10,900 bases of DNA from an uncultured Helicobacteraceae bacterium (GCA_934728205.1 CAKVEH010000028.1:1-10900), one strand, 5' to 3'; positions 1-6,725 are shown, numbered from the stretch's first letter. Made by a program: numbers and translations. The notes: generated by a model from the sequence alone, not told the origin.

Positions 1-417
1 TTTGAGTGGCTTCGGGCATTTGATAAACGCAAAGAAGCAGGGGAAATCCGCAATGCTTTGGGGCGAATGCTTTTTAGCGGTGAGGAGCAAGAAAAGCAAG
101 TAAATCGCCTAAGCGGGGGCGAGAAACATCGAATGGTGCTAAGTAGGCTAATGCTTGAAGGGGGGAATTTTTTAGTGCTTGATGAGCCCACAAACCACTT
201 GGATTTGGAATCAATCATCGCACTTGGCGAAGCATTGTATAAGTTTAGCGGGAATGTGATTTGCGTTAGCCACGATAGAGAGCTCATCGATGCGTATGCA
301 AATCGCATAATCGAGCTAGTGCCACGCGTGGATAAAAACGGCGCAAATCTACCTGCGCAAATCATTGACTTTCGCGGGAGCTATGAGGAATATTTGGAAA
401 GTAAAGGCGAAAAATAA
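1..417 (+). CDS. ABC-F family ATPase, YbiT-like, C-terminal part (5' end outside window)
   Basis: The reading frame is open from base 1 and ends in TAA at 415-417, giving the last 138 residues of a duplicated-ABC protein. Seen directly: the ABC signature LSGGEKHRM (nt 115-141), the Walker B region FLVLDEPTNHLD with the ABC-F hallmark DEPTNHLD (nt 181-204), and the H-loop as CVSHDRE. There are no membrane segments. ABC-F proteins act at the ribosome (translation factors or ribosome protection) rather than in transport. The ending, an IDF-G-YEEYL-SKG pattern, resembles the C-terminus of E. coli YbiT more than EttA or Uup, as I recall them. The N-terminal ABC domain and linker lie outside the window, so the subtype is moderately sure and the ABC-F assignment is very sure. 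The restriction gene starts 13 bases after its stop. Confidence 0.93.
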   Translation, partial: FEWLRAFDKRKEAGEIRNALGRMLFSGEEQEKQVNRLSGGEKHRMVLSRLMLEGGNFLVLDEPTNHLDLESIIALGEALYKFSGNVICVSHDRELIDAYANRIIELVPRVDKNGANLPAQIIDFRGSYEEYLESKGEK

Positions 418-430
418 AAGGACAATATTT

Positions 431-1285
431 ATGGAAGTTTTTGATATAAAAAATCGCATTGATTTTACGCTAGTAAAAAAGATTTTTGGCAATGCAACAA
501 ACGGGCTAGAGTTTTTGGAAAAAATAGGGCAAAGCAATATCTTAAAAACTAAAAAATCACAAGAGATTTTTAATAAAATAGTGCAAATTTGGGATTATCA
601 AAAAGCCACGCCAATCATTAGAGATATTTTTATGCGAAGCGAAAAATATAAACGAGGATTAGACGGACAAAATACAATCAAGATTCTTTTAGATGAGTGG
701 CAAAATCTAGGTTTTGGCAACTTGGAGTGGCCTTTTTCGCAAGGTGCGTTTGATAATTTCGTCCAAAGCATCAATAGCGAAAATATTGATAGGATAAGTA
801 AAGATGAAAAGGTAAAAAATGCTGCGGTGCGATATAGACGAATAAAAGAAATCAATACCGAACGGAATGATTTTTTAGAAAGTCTAATATTTGCAAAAAA
901 TCCAAACATTATCCCCACACTTTCGCATAGCAGGGGTGTAGATTTTTTTATCAATGGAATCTCGTTTGACCAAAAAGTTTCACGCAGTGTTACAAATGAA
1001 TTTAAAAAAGATTTTGGCAATAAATGGCGAGAAAAGGCTTTAAAAGAGCCACATTTGGTAGCACAATATCTTTATAGTTATCAAGATGAGGGACGATTTG
1101 GATATGCACCTAGGTTATTTGTGGTGTATTTAGATGAGGATATTTCGCCACTTGAAGTTAAGGATATTATTACTAACACAAATTTAAAAAATCCACTAGA
1201 TATTACATTTACTTATAAACACAAAGACATAGGGAATAGAACCTACAAAACTCAATCTTTTGTAATTCTATTAAGCAGAAACTAA
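431..1285 (+). CDS. Probable type II restriction endonuclease, PD-(D/E)XK type
   Basis: This is a 284-residue protein of no family I can name with certainty. The ATG at 431 is chosen because AAAAGGA (417-422 region) sits at proper spacing; an in-frame opening upstream from 365 would overlap the ABC-F gene and lacks a site. Its stop TAA shares a base with the ATG of the adjacent DNA methyltransferase (TAATG), the classic arrangement of a restriction-modification pair. A candidate catalytic core is visible: Asp171 in RGVDFFING, then Asp180-Gln-Lys182 in SFDQKVSRS, matching the D-x8-(D/E)xK pattern of PD-(D/E)XK nucleases. There is no signal peptide or membrane segment. By eye it is richer in A/T than its neighbours, which would fit horizontal transfer. 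Role as the restriction partner is inferred from context plus motif; recognition sequence and cleavage pattern cannot be read from the sequence. It could also be a modification-dependent nuclease. Confidence 0.75.
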   Translation: MEVFDIKNRIDFTLVKKIFGNATNGLEFLEKIGQSNILKTKKSQEIFNKIVQIWDYQKATPIIRDIFMRSEKYKRGLDGQNTIKILLDEWQNLGFGNLEWPFSQGAFDNFVQSINSENIDRISKDEKVKNAAVRYRRIKEINTERNDFLESLIFAKNPNIIPTLSHSRGVDFFINGISFDQKVSRSVTNEFKKDFGNKWREKALKEPHLVAQYLYSYQDEGRFGYAPRLFVVYLDEDISPLEVKDIITNTNLKNPLDITFTYKHKDIGNRTYKTQSFVILLSRN

Positions 1286-2307
1286 TGAACTACATAGGCT
1301 CGAAATTAAAGTTAAGTGATTTTATTGCGCAATCTATCACGCAACGCATAACGAAATCTAAGCCATTAAGCGAATGCGTATTTTGTGATTTGTTTGCGGG
1401 CACAGGGGCGATTGGTAGGGCATTTAAGCGCAAGGTGTGCAAAGTCATCGCAAATGACAGGGAATTTTATAGTTTCGTGCTAAATCAAAACTACATAGCA
1501 AACCACACGCCGATACAGAATCTAAACGCACTCGTGGCAAATCTCAATAATTTGCAAGGGATTAAAGGCAAAATCTATGAAAATTACTCACTTGGCGGGA
1601 CGCAAAATAAAGCACACCAAAGGCTATATTTTAGCGATTCTAACGCGATGAAAATCGATGCGATTCGCAATGAGATTGAACATTTAAAGCAACAAAATGC
1701 CATAGATTCTAATGTGTACTATTTTTTGCTTGCTTCACTGCTAGAATCCGCCGATAAAGTCGCTAATGTCGCTTCAGTCTATGGTGCGTTTCTAAAAAAT
1801 CTTAAAAAATCCGCGCTTAAACCTATGGAATTTAAGGGCGCAATTTATGAGTTTAACGACAATTCGCACGAGGTTTTTAATGAGAATGCAAGTGATTTAA
1901 TCACTAAAATTTCAGGCGATATTCTCTACCTTGACCCACCTTACAATGCCCGTGAATACGGCGCGAACTATCATTTGCTAAACACAATCGCAATGTATGA
2001 TGACTTCACACCACAAGGCAAAACGGGGCTTCGTGCGTATCAAAAAAGCGATTTTTGCAAAAAGAGCAGTGCGCTAGACGCGTTAGAAAATCTTGTAAGA
2101 AATGCGGATTTTGAGTGGATTTTTTTAAGTTACAATGATGAAGGGATTTTGGGATTAGAGCAAATCGCAAAAGTGTTTCAAAAATACGGCAAGTATGAAT
2201 GTGTTGGCAAAATCTATCAACGCTTCAAGGCGGATTCTACGCGCAATCACAAGCAAGAATCTACCATTGAGTATTTGCATATTTTGCGAAAAGACACAAA
2301 AACATAA
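1285..2307 (+). CDS. D12-class N6-adenine DNA methyltransferase (type II modification enzyme)
   Basis: A 340-residue enzyme predicted to transfer the methyl group of S-adenosylmethionine to N6 of adenine in a short DNA site. Seen: N-terminal motif X as MNYIGSKLKL (residues 1-10); the SAM-binding motif I DLFAGTG (35-41); catalytic motif IV as LDPPYNAREYG (DPPY at 217-220); and a C-terminal segment YQRFKAD...TIEYLHIL typical of this subfamily. Motif order (I before IV with the variable region between) fits the alpha/D12 group. The YIGSK start is, from memory, shared by M.NlaIII and the H. pylori HpyI methyltransferase (both CATG), though other specificities exist in the subfamily. It overlaps the upstream nuclease gene by one base and is probably translated by coupling. 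Length and all motifs look complete, so it is likely active. Class is very sure; specificity is only suggested. Confidence 0.93.
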   Translation: MNYIGSKLKLSDFIAQSITQRITKSKPLSECVFCDLFAGTGAIGRAFKRKVCKVIANDREFYSFVLNQNYIANHTPIQNLNALVANLNNLQGIKGKIYENYSLGGTQNKAHQRLYFSDSNAMKIDAIRNEIEHLKQQNAIDSNVYYFLLASLLESADKVANVASVYGAFLKNLKKSALKPMEFKGAIYEFNDNSHEVFNENASDLITKISGDILYLDPPYNAREYGANYHLLNTIAMYDDFTPQGKTGLRAYQKSDFCKKSSALDALENLVRNADFEWIFLSYNDEGILGLEQIAKVFQKYGKYECVGKIYQRFKADSTRNHKQESTIEYLHILRKDTKT

Positions 2308-2310
2308 AAA

Positions 2311-2324
2311 AGCAGGGGGGGATA
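2311..2324 (+). promoter_or_regulatory. Ribosome binding site containing a G7 tract
   Basis: Seven consecutive Gs (2315-2321) form the only purine-rich Shine-Dalgarno candidate for the ATG at 2325, leaving just three bases (ATA) between tract and start codon. The Gs could pair with the CCUCC of the 16S rRNA tail through G-C and G-U pairs in several registers. Gain or loss of a G by slippage would change the spacing and so could tune translation of the downstream gene. Confidence 0.5.
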
Positions 2325-3134
2325 ATGATTCAATATCTACGCAAAATCTTTAGCGTGATTCAAGGGCGCATTGATGGTTATCGTGGCATTATTCGCGCGG
2401 ATTTGTTTGTGAGTGTGGGCAATGCGTGTCGTCCTGCGCATTATTTACAGAAATTTAATTTACGGACTTTTTCATCGCCATTTGATTGGATGATGGAATA
2501 TAAAGTAGAACATATCGCTTATTTTCTTAAAAATGATGGAGCGGATTTTTTTGCCAAATTTCAAGAGATTCGCAAAGATGAGAGCGGATATAGCCATAGA
2601 TTCGTGCAAGATAGTCAAACAGGTATGGTTTCAATGCACGATTTTCCACGCAATGAGCGTATAGAGGCAATTTACCCTGAATTTATCGCCAAGCATAAGC
2701 GCAGATTCGCAAATCTAAAAAATGCCATTTTGAAATCTAAACACATCATTTTTGTGGGAAATAGAGATAGCAACTTGCAAGAATTTGAGCGATTTTTGGA
2801 GGCAATGCAAAAGATTCACAAAGCGCAATACATTTTTATAAATGTGCGACACAATGAGAATCTAGCGACAATGACAAGAAGTGTCATAAGCGGGGGGGGG
2901 GGGAATATCATTATAGAATACAGCTTTAATGACATCCACCCAAAAGGTAGCGATGGCGAATTAAACCCTGATGCTTGGCTTGGCAATGCAAAATATTGGG
3001 ATAAAATAAGGCGAGATTTTAGATTGACATTTAGCGTTGTGTTTGCTAATTTTTGGGTGCGAAAAAGTGATAAATTCAAACGCTCACTAATAAAAAGAAA
3101 GAACACTATTTTAAGCATTTTGCGATTAAGGTAA
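2325..3134 (+). CDS. DUF1796 family protein (putative papain-like cysteine peptidase fold), phase-variable candidate
   Basis: A 269-residue cytoplasmic-looking protein. The N-terminal signature SVGNACRPAHYL (residues 30-41) followed by SSPFDWMM (50-57) is the pattern I associate with DUF1796 (Pfam), a family predicted to have a papain-like cysteine peptidase fold; Cys35 is the candidate nucleophile. Further conserved-looking residues are His176 (VRHNE), His205 (NDIHPKG) and the NPDAWLGN...YW segment near the end. No substrate is known to me; related genes often sit in surface glycan clusters of epsilonproteobacteria, which is recollection rather than evidence. Codons 190-193 are a run of 12 Gs, in frame here (ON). 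With 11 Gs the frame stops after 196 residues, with 13 after 201, both before His205. The gene lies 17 bases after the methyltransferase stop, same strand, so it may be co-transcribed with the restriction-modification pair. Family assignment is fairly sure; activity is unproven. Confidence 0.8.
   Translation: MIQYLRKIFSVIQGRIDGYRGIIRADLFVSVGNACRPAHYLQKFNLRTFSSPFDWMMEYKVEHIAYFLKNDGADFFAKFQEIRKDESGYSHRFVQDSQTGMVSMHDFPRNERIEAIYPEFIAKHKRRFANLKNAILKSKHIIFVGNRDSNLQEFERFLEAMQKIHKAQYIFINVRHNENLATMTRSVISGGGGNIIIEYSFNDIHPKGSDGELNPDAWLGNAKYWDKIRRDFRLTFSVVFANFWVRKSDKFKRSLIKRKNTILSILRLR
2892..2903 (+). repeat. Poly-G tract, G12, inside the DUF1796 coding region
   Basis: Twelve uninterrupted Gs encode Gly190-193. 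Homopolymeric G tracts of this length in Helicobacter and Campylobacter coding regions are well known to vary by slipped-strand mispairing. I translated both neighbouring frames: one G fewer gives ISL then TAG; one G more gives EYHYRIQL then TAA. The tract is therefore an ON/OFF switch, ON at multiples of three matching 12. Confidence 0.9.
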
Positions 3135-3250
3135 GACTTAGGTTTGCGGTCTTGCAAAAAAAGTTAAGTTAGGTTAAAAAATAAAGCAGATTTTAAAAAG
3201 AAAATAGAATTTTTATTTTTGCGGTGATTCTTAAAATTGGCTTTGTGGCG
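3135..3250. other. AT-rich intergenic stretch between the DUF1796 gene and the convergent M23 gene
   Basis: About 116 bases with no credible gene. A weak inverted repeat AAGAC (3133-3137) with GTCTT (3149-3153) starts at the end of the DUF1796 gene, and AAAATA (3201-3206) pairs with TATTTT (3214-3219) on either side of seven bases. Either could help termination between convergent genes, but neither has a strong GC stem plus T-run, so I do not call a terminator. Confidence 0.4.
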
Positions 3251-3364
3251 TCATAATGGAGCTATCCTCTGCTCCTCTTTAGAATCTTTAAAATCTTGCA
3301 GAGCTTGGAGAAGCACGGCGTTAATGTTGCTTTCTACCCAGCTTGGAGCAAGCCATTCTTTTGA
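3251..3364 (-). pseudogene. Detached C-terminal tail of the M23 peptidase gene, beyond an in-frame TGA
   Basis: Reading on in the same minus-strand frame after the TGA at 3365-3367 gives 37 sense codons beginning SKEWLAPSWVESNINAVL and ending at another TGA (3251-3253). The EWL...W...NI pattern directly after GIPV resembles the tail that I recall following the HLH motif and QG-PV segment in related epsilonproteobacterial M23 proteins. This suggests that the annotated stop is a nonsense change, or a point of readthrough, in a gene that once ended at 3251. It is not separately translated as far as can be seen. Confidence 0.5.
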
Positions 3365-4663
3365 TCACATCACAGGGATTCCTTGAATGAGAATCTCCAA
3401 GTGCAAATGGTCGCCAAACGCCCATCCACTAGAGCCTGTGCGCCCGACCTCATCGTTTATATACACTCTATCGCCTACTTTTAGTGGAGATTCCTCCATA
3501 TGCGCATAGAGTGAGAACATTCCCATTCCGTGATAGATAATGGCAGTTTGTCCGTGAATGGTAAGATATTTTTTAAAGACGACTAAACCATCATTGGAGA
3601 TAAAAATTGGCGCGTTCTTTACACTTGCTAGATCCACGCCCAAGTGATAGGAAATATTAAGCAATTCTTTATTGATGTAATAACTTCGTTCATCGCCAAA
3701 TGCTCCCACAGTGAGCGCACCTCTAAGCGGTCTAAAGGCAAAAACAGAATCAAGATAATTTTTAGTGATAGTGCTGTTTTTGGTTGCTTCTAGGATTTGG
3801 CGTTCATCGTCTTTGCGCATTATTTCGTTGATAAATAAAAATCGCTCTCTGTCATCATTAAAGTCTGTCGTCTTTTTACCAATGAGTTCGAGCAAACTCG
3901 GAATCTTGGTGTTGAGAAATTCCTCTTTTAGGCGAATGTTAGACTTCATAATGGGATTAGCAAAGTGTTTGGCGATGGGGAGGGAAATTTTTGTGGTGTT
4001 ATTTGCTTTATCTTTGGCGATAATTTTGCCATCAAAAAAAGTGTTAGGCAATGACCACGCTATTAAAGTGGCATAGAGCTTTTCATTTTCCTCGAGTTTT
4101 AGCCCTGTCGCATTGTATTCAAATGCGCTAAATTCATCTTTGCCATTGCTTAGCATCACAGAATCTAGCGCAATATCTTTCACGCTAAACACTACCAATG
4201 CACTTCCGCCGCGTCTAATCTGCGGAGAAGTGCCAAAGATTCTCACTTGTGGGGCGTCTTTATCAACAACGAGGAAAATATTTACACTTGAGCTATTACC
4301 AACAAAAAAATTAGCATTACTCCAATCATTAACTTTTACTCTGTATTCAATCACTACACCATTTTTCAACTCAATAGATGGTTTTGGCAGTGGAAGTTTG
4401 AGTTTTTTAGGTTTATTGAATATCACTTCTTTGCTATGTATGAGCAAGTCATCGTCTAAAAAAAGCTCTATTTCATAGCTTTTAATGCCACTTTCATCAC
4501 TAAATTCAAGCGCAATTTCATCTTTTAGATTCCAAAATTCTGGCGGAGTGTTATCAAGACTTGGTTCGTTACACTCAAAAACGGCATTACTAATGAGATA
4601 CAGCGCGCAAAACGCGATAATGAAGCATAAAAACGCGATAAAGATTCCTCTTTTTGTCAGCAT
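3365..4663 (-). CDS. M23 family (LytM-type) peptidoglycan metallopeptidase, possibly C-terminally truncated
   Basis: This 432-residue protein is predicted to cleave peptide cross-links of peptidoglycan in the periplasm. One hydrophobic segment at residues ~7-28 (GIFIAFLCFIIAFCALYLIS) is a membrane anchor or uncleaved signal. The middle part, rich in beta-type sequence with DNTPPEFWN and DKDAPQVRI, looks like two Ig-like domains. The C-terminal LytM domain has all zinc-site residues: His340 and Asp344 in YHLGVD, a YAHME motif, and His419/His421 in DHLHLEI. Start ATG at 4661-4663 follows TAGGAAACATT, a good site. The TGA at 3365-3367 comes only 11 residues after the HLH motif, and 37 in-frame codons follow it, so the protein probably lost a short tail but keeps its catalytic residues. 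It stands back to back with csd3. It is not Csd3 itself; which other Csd-type peptidase it matches I cannot tell. Confidence 0.88.
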   Translation of the reverse strand: MLTKRGIFIAFLCFIIAFCALYLISNAVFECNEPSLDNTPPEFWNLKDEIALEFSDESGIKSYEIELFLDDDLLIHSKEVIFNKPKKLKLPLPKPSIELKNGVVIEYRVKVNDWSNANFFVGNSSSVNIFLVVDKDAPQVRIFGTSPQIRRGGSALVVFSVKDIALDSVMLSNGKDEFSAFEYNATGLKLEENEKLYATLIAWSLPNTFFDGKIIAKDKANNTTKISLPIAKHFANPIMKSNIRLKEEFLNTKIPSLLELIGKKTTDFNDDRERFLFINEIMRKDDERQILEATKNSTITKNYLDSVFAFRPLRGALTVGAFGDERSYYINKELLNISYHLGVDLASVKNAPIFISNDGLVVFKKYLTIHGQTAIIYHGMGMFSLYAHMEESPLKVGDRVYINDEVGRTGSSGWAFGDHLHLEILIQGIPVM

Positions 4664-4689
4664 AATGTTTCCTAGATTTTTGATTTTAA

Positions 4690-4702
4690 AAATACTATTG
4701 TA
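4690..4702 (-). promoter_or_regulatory. Candidate -10 element for the minus-strand M23 gene
   Basis: On the minus strand TACAAT (plus-strand ATTGTA, 4697-4702) lies about 34 bases before the ATG, upstream of a usable ribosome site. No clear -35 box is present, which is usual in Helicobacter; the upstream bases are T/A-rich. Supported only by similarity to TATAAT. Confidence 0.35.
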
Positions 4703-4763
4703 TGAAAAAATAGTTTAAAAGGCTATTTTTAGGCATTATTTTTATGCAAATTTGAAATTTTTG

Positions 4764-4772
4764 TGTTAATAT
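4764..4772 (+). promoter_or_regulatory. Candidate extended -10 element for csd3
   Basis: TGTTAATAT (TG, one base, then TAATAT) lies about 58 bases before the csd3 start at 4830. Upstream bases are A/T-rich with no clear -35 box. The extended TG dinucleotide makes this the best promoter candidate on the plus strand of the divergent 166-base gap. Confidence 0.35.
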
Positions 4773-4829
4773 AGGCGTTTTTGATTGTTAATTGCTTGAA
4801 AAATGCTTAGAAATAAGGAGATTGCTAGT

Positions 4830-6026
4830 ATGCAGTTTTTTAAAATGTTGTGTGGTTGGCTTTTTGCTACCAAGTTGATGGTTACAAGTGCTTTTGGTGC
4901 GGTTGTGAGTGATGGAATTTGGCAAAGTGGTGATACTTTGTTTGGGTTTTTTCAACAATACAATATCCCAACGAGTGTATTTTATGATTTGTCTCCGACT
5001 GATAGGGAGCTTACTAGTGAGATTTATGCAGGTGTGCGTTATTATACCGCACTTGATAATGAAAATAATCTCGTTCAAGCTCTCATTCCTATCGGCGATG
5101 GTATGCAGATTCACATTTTTCGCTACAACGACCATTATAAGATTGATTTTACACCCGTTTCGTATTTCCAAAGTGAGCAACAACTACTCATATCTATCCA
5201 AAAATCCGCATATCAAGATATTTTAGAGCTCACTGATGATACAGGATTGGCTAATGAATTTATTAACGCGTATAAAAATAGCGTGAATTTTTCTAGTGCG
5301 GTGCATAAGGGCGACCATCTCGCTCTTATTTATAATCGCAAATACCGCTTGGGTAAGCCATTGGGCAATGCACAGATTAAAGCAGCGATGATAGAGACTG
5401 GTAAAAAGCCAAACTACCTTTTTGCTTTTACCAATGGGCGTTATTATGATATTAACGGCAAGGAAATTGAGGGATTTTTATTAAATATCCCCATCATTGG
5501 TGCGCGCATTAGCTCTAAATATTCATTAGGACGCAAACACCCTATCTTGGGATTTGTGCGTCCGCATTATGGTGTGGATTATGCTGCACCTAAAGGCACG
5601 ACAGTGAGTGCTGCGGGTAATGGGACGGTGGTATATGTCGGCAAAAAGGGCGGTTATGGCAATGTGGTGGAGATTAGCCACGAGGGAGGCATAAAAACAC
5701 TTTATGCGCATTTAAATTCATTTGCTCCAAAATTACGAGTAGGACAAAAAGTAAAAAGAGGACAATTTATCGCTAGAGTTGGCTCTACTGGACTTAGCAC
5801 TGGTCCGCATTTGCATTTTAGCGTGTATAAAAACAATCGCCCTGTAAATCCACTAGGCAGCATCAAAGCACAAACAAAAGAGCTTCCAGCAGAGGCAAAG
5901 CAAGAGTTTTTTGCACTTGTGGAGGGGTATAAGAACGAAATTGAGCTCATTGTGGCTAAAGCAGGACAATCACAAGAAGATTCTATAATGGTGAGCTTGC
6001 CATCTTGCATAGATTGCAAGCCATAA
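4830..6026 (+). CDS. csd3: Csd3/HdpA-type peptidoglycan D,D-carboxypeptidase/endopeptidase (M23)
   Basis: A 398-residue secreted peptidase. In H. pylori Csd3 (about 403 residues) trims the terminal D-Ala of pentapeptides and cuts cross-links, and is needed for helical shape. The start at 4830 is preferred because AAGGAG (4815-4820) is nine bases upstream; an in-frame ATG at 4803 has no site and would precede the signal peptide with charged residues. Residues 1-24 look like a signal sequence (hydrophobic stretch, then SAFGA). Residues ~25-215 match the Csd3-type inhibitory/OapA-like N-terminal region. The LytM domain shows GRKHPILGFVRPHYGVDYAAPKG with zinc ligands His246 and Asp250, YAHL with His294, and HLHF with His327/His329, so the site is complete. 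The divergent neighbour is another M23 peptidase, and the Nudix and PgbA-like genes follow on the same strand 48 bases downstream. Confidence 0.92.
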   Translation: MQFFKMLCGWLFATKLMVTSAFGAVVSDGIWQSGDTLFGFFQQYNIPTSVFYDLSPTDRELTSEIYAGVRYYTALDNENNLVQALIPIGDGMQIHIFRYNDHYKIDFTPVSYFQSEQQLLISIQKSAYQDILELTDDTGLANEFINAYKNSVNFSSAVHKGDHLALIYNRKYRLGKPLGNAQIKAAMIETGKKPNYLFAFTNGRYYDINGKEIEGFLLNIPIIGARISSKYSLGRKHPILGFVRPHYGVDYAAPKGTTVSAAGNGTVVYVGKKGGYGNVVEISHEGGIKTLYAHLNSFAPKLRVGQKVKRGQFIARVGSTGLSTGPHLHFSVYKNNRPVNPLGSIKAQTKELPAEAKQEFFALVEGYKNEIELIVAKAGQSQEDSIMVSLPSCIDCKP

Positions 6027-6074
6027 CAATAGACATTGTTTAATAGCTGTCGCTTGATTGATTAAAGGATTATC

Positions 6075-6725
6075 TTGCAAAAAGATGATGTAATTTTATC
6101 TAGTGAGCAAATCGCACAGGGTATGAGGGGGATTACCCCCACGCATATTGCAGATATGTCTATGCAGGAATGTTTAAATTCGGTTTATGTTAAACCCAAG
6201 CGGATATGCTATAATGAAAATGGCATACAAAAAACTTGGGATTTTATTCAAAGTCTTGATTCAGTGGCGATTATTTTACACCGCATAGACATTGATGCGT
6301 TAGTGGTGGTAGTGCAGTTTCGTCCGCCTGTGTATGTGAATGGACAAAATGATGGCTACACTTATGAGTTGTGCGCGGGCTTGCTAGATAAATGCGATAA
6401 AAGCATACAAGAAGTCGCAGCAGAGGAAGTCCAAGAAGAATGTGGGTATCAACTTAACCCAGAGCAACTCCATAGCGTGGCGGAATTTCACACTTCAGTC
6501 GGCACAAGCGGAGCGAAGCAATATATTTTTTATGCTACCGTTACGCAAAATGATAGAATCTTGCGAGGTGGTGGGGTAGATGGCGAGATTATTCAAAGTG
6601 TGCTTATCGCTCGGGCGGATTTGGGGACATTTTTACATAATTCATCATACATAAAGACACCGGGTCTTGGATTTGGAATCTTATGGTTTTTACAACACAC
6701 TACAAAAAAAGGAAAAATACAATGA
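6075..6725 (+). CDS. Nudix hydrolase resembling NUDT14-type UDP-sugar diphosphatase
   Basis: A 216-residue cytoplasmic Nudix protein. It starts with TTG at 6075, five bases after AAAGGA; the next ATG (6123) has a poorer site. The Nudix box runs from Gly102 to Tyr125 (AGLLDKCDKS...AAEEVQEECGY). It is one residue longer than the standard 23-residue pattern and lacks the usual Arg of REUxEExGU. The same departures occur in mammalian NUDT14 (UDP-glucose diphosphatase), as I recall it, as do the upstream QFRPPVYVNG segment and the downstream HTSVGTSGAKQYIFYATV...GGGVDGE and GFGILWFLQ segments. That points to hydrolysis of a nucleoside-diphosphate sugar or similar compound; substrate is inference. 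The gene sits between csd3 and the PgbA-like gene and overlaps the latter by ATGA, implying translational coupling. The position matches H. pylori HP0507. It is distinct from the Ap4A hydrolase NudA. Confidence 0.85.
   Translation: MQKDDVILSSEQIAQGMRGITPTHIADMSMQECLNSVYVKPKRICYNENGIQKTWDFIQSLDSVAIILHRIDIDALVVVVQFRPPVYVNGQNDGYTYELCAGLLDKCDKSIQEVAAEEVQEECGYQLNPEQLHSVAEFHTSVGTSGAKQYIFYATVTQNDRILRGGGVDGEIIQSVLIARADLGTFLHNSSYIKTPGLGFGILWFLQHTTKKGKIQ
6127..6140 (+). promoter_or_regulatory. GC hairpin early in the Nudix gene
   Basis: GGGGG (6127-6131), ATTA, CCCCC (6136-6140) forms a perfect five-pair all-GC stem with a four-base loop, about 52 bases after the TTG start. In an AT-rich genome this is a conspicuous mRNA structure that could slow early elongation. 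It may be a chance result of the codons for Arg-Gly-Ile-Thr-Pro. Confidence 0.35.

Noticed and set aside
160..165. G6 run in the ABC-F gene as a phase-variation tract
   Set aside because: Too short, and lies in the conserved segment between the signature and Walker B motifs.
365..430. Upstream in-frame extension of the restriction gene
   Set aside because: It overlaps the ABC-F gene end, has no ribosome site, and the ATG at 431 has a good AAAAGGA at proper spacing.
943..949. T7 run at the putative active site of the restriction enzyme as a slippage site
   Set aside because: Runs of seven T or A are common in this AT-rich gene, and short A/T runs are weak evidence compared with G tracts.
598..1020. 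Minus-strand open frame inside the restriction gene
   Set aside because: Frame shadow of an AT-rich gene; composition is serine/leucine/phenylalanine noise with no motif.
4803..4829. Earlier ATG for csd3
   Set aside because: No ribosome site precedes it; AAGGAG lies between it and the ATG at 4830, and the signal peptide starts properly at 4830.
6025..6040. AACAAT-AGAC-ATTGTT hairpin after csd3 as a terminator
   Set aside because: AT-rich six-pair stem without a T-run; the Nudix gene follows closely and is probably co-transcribed.
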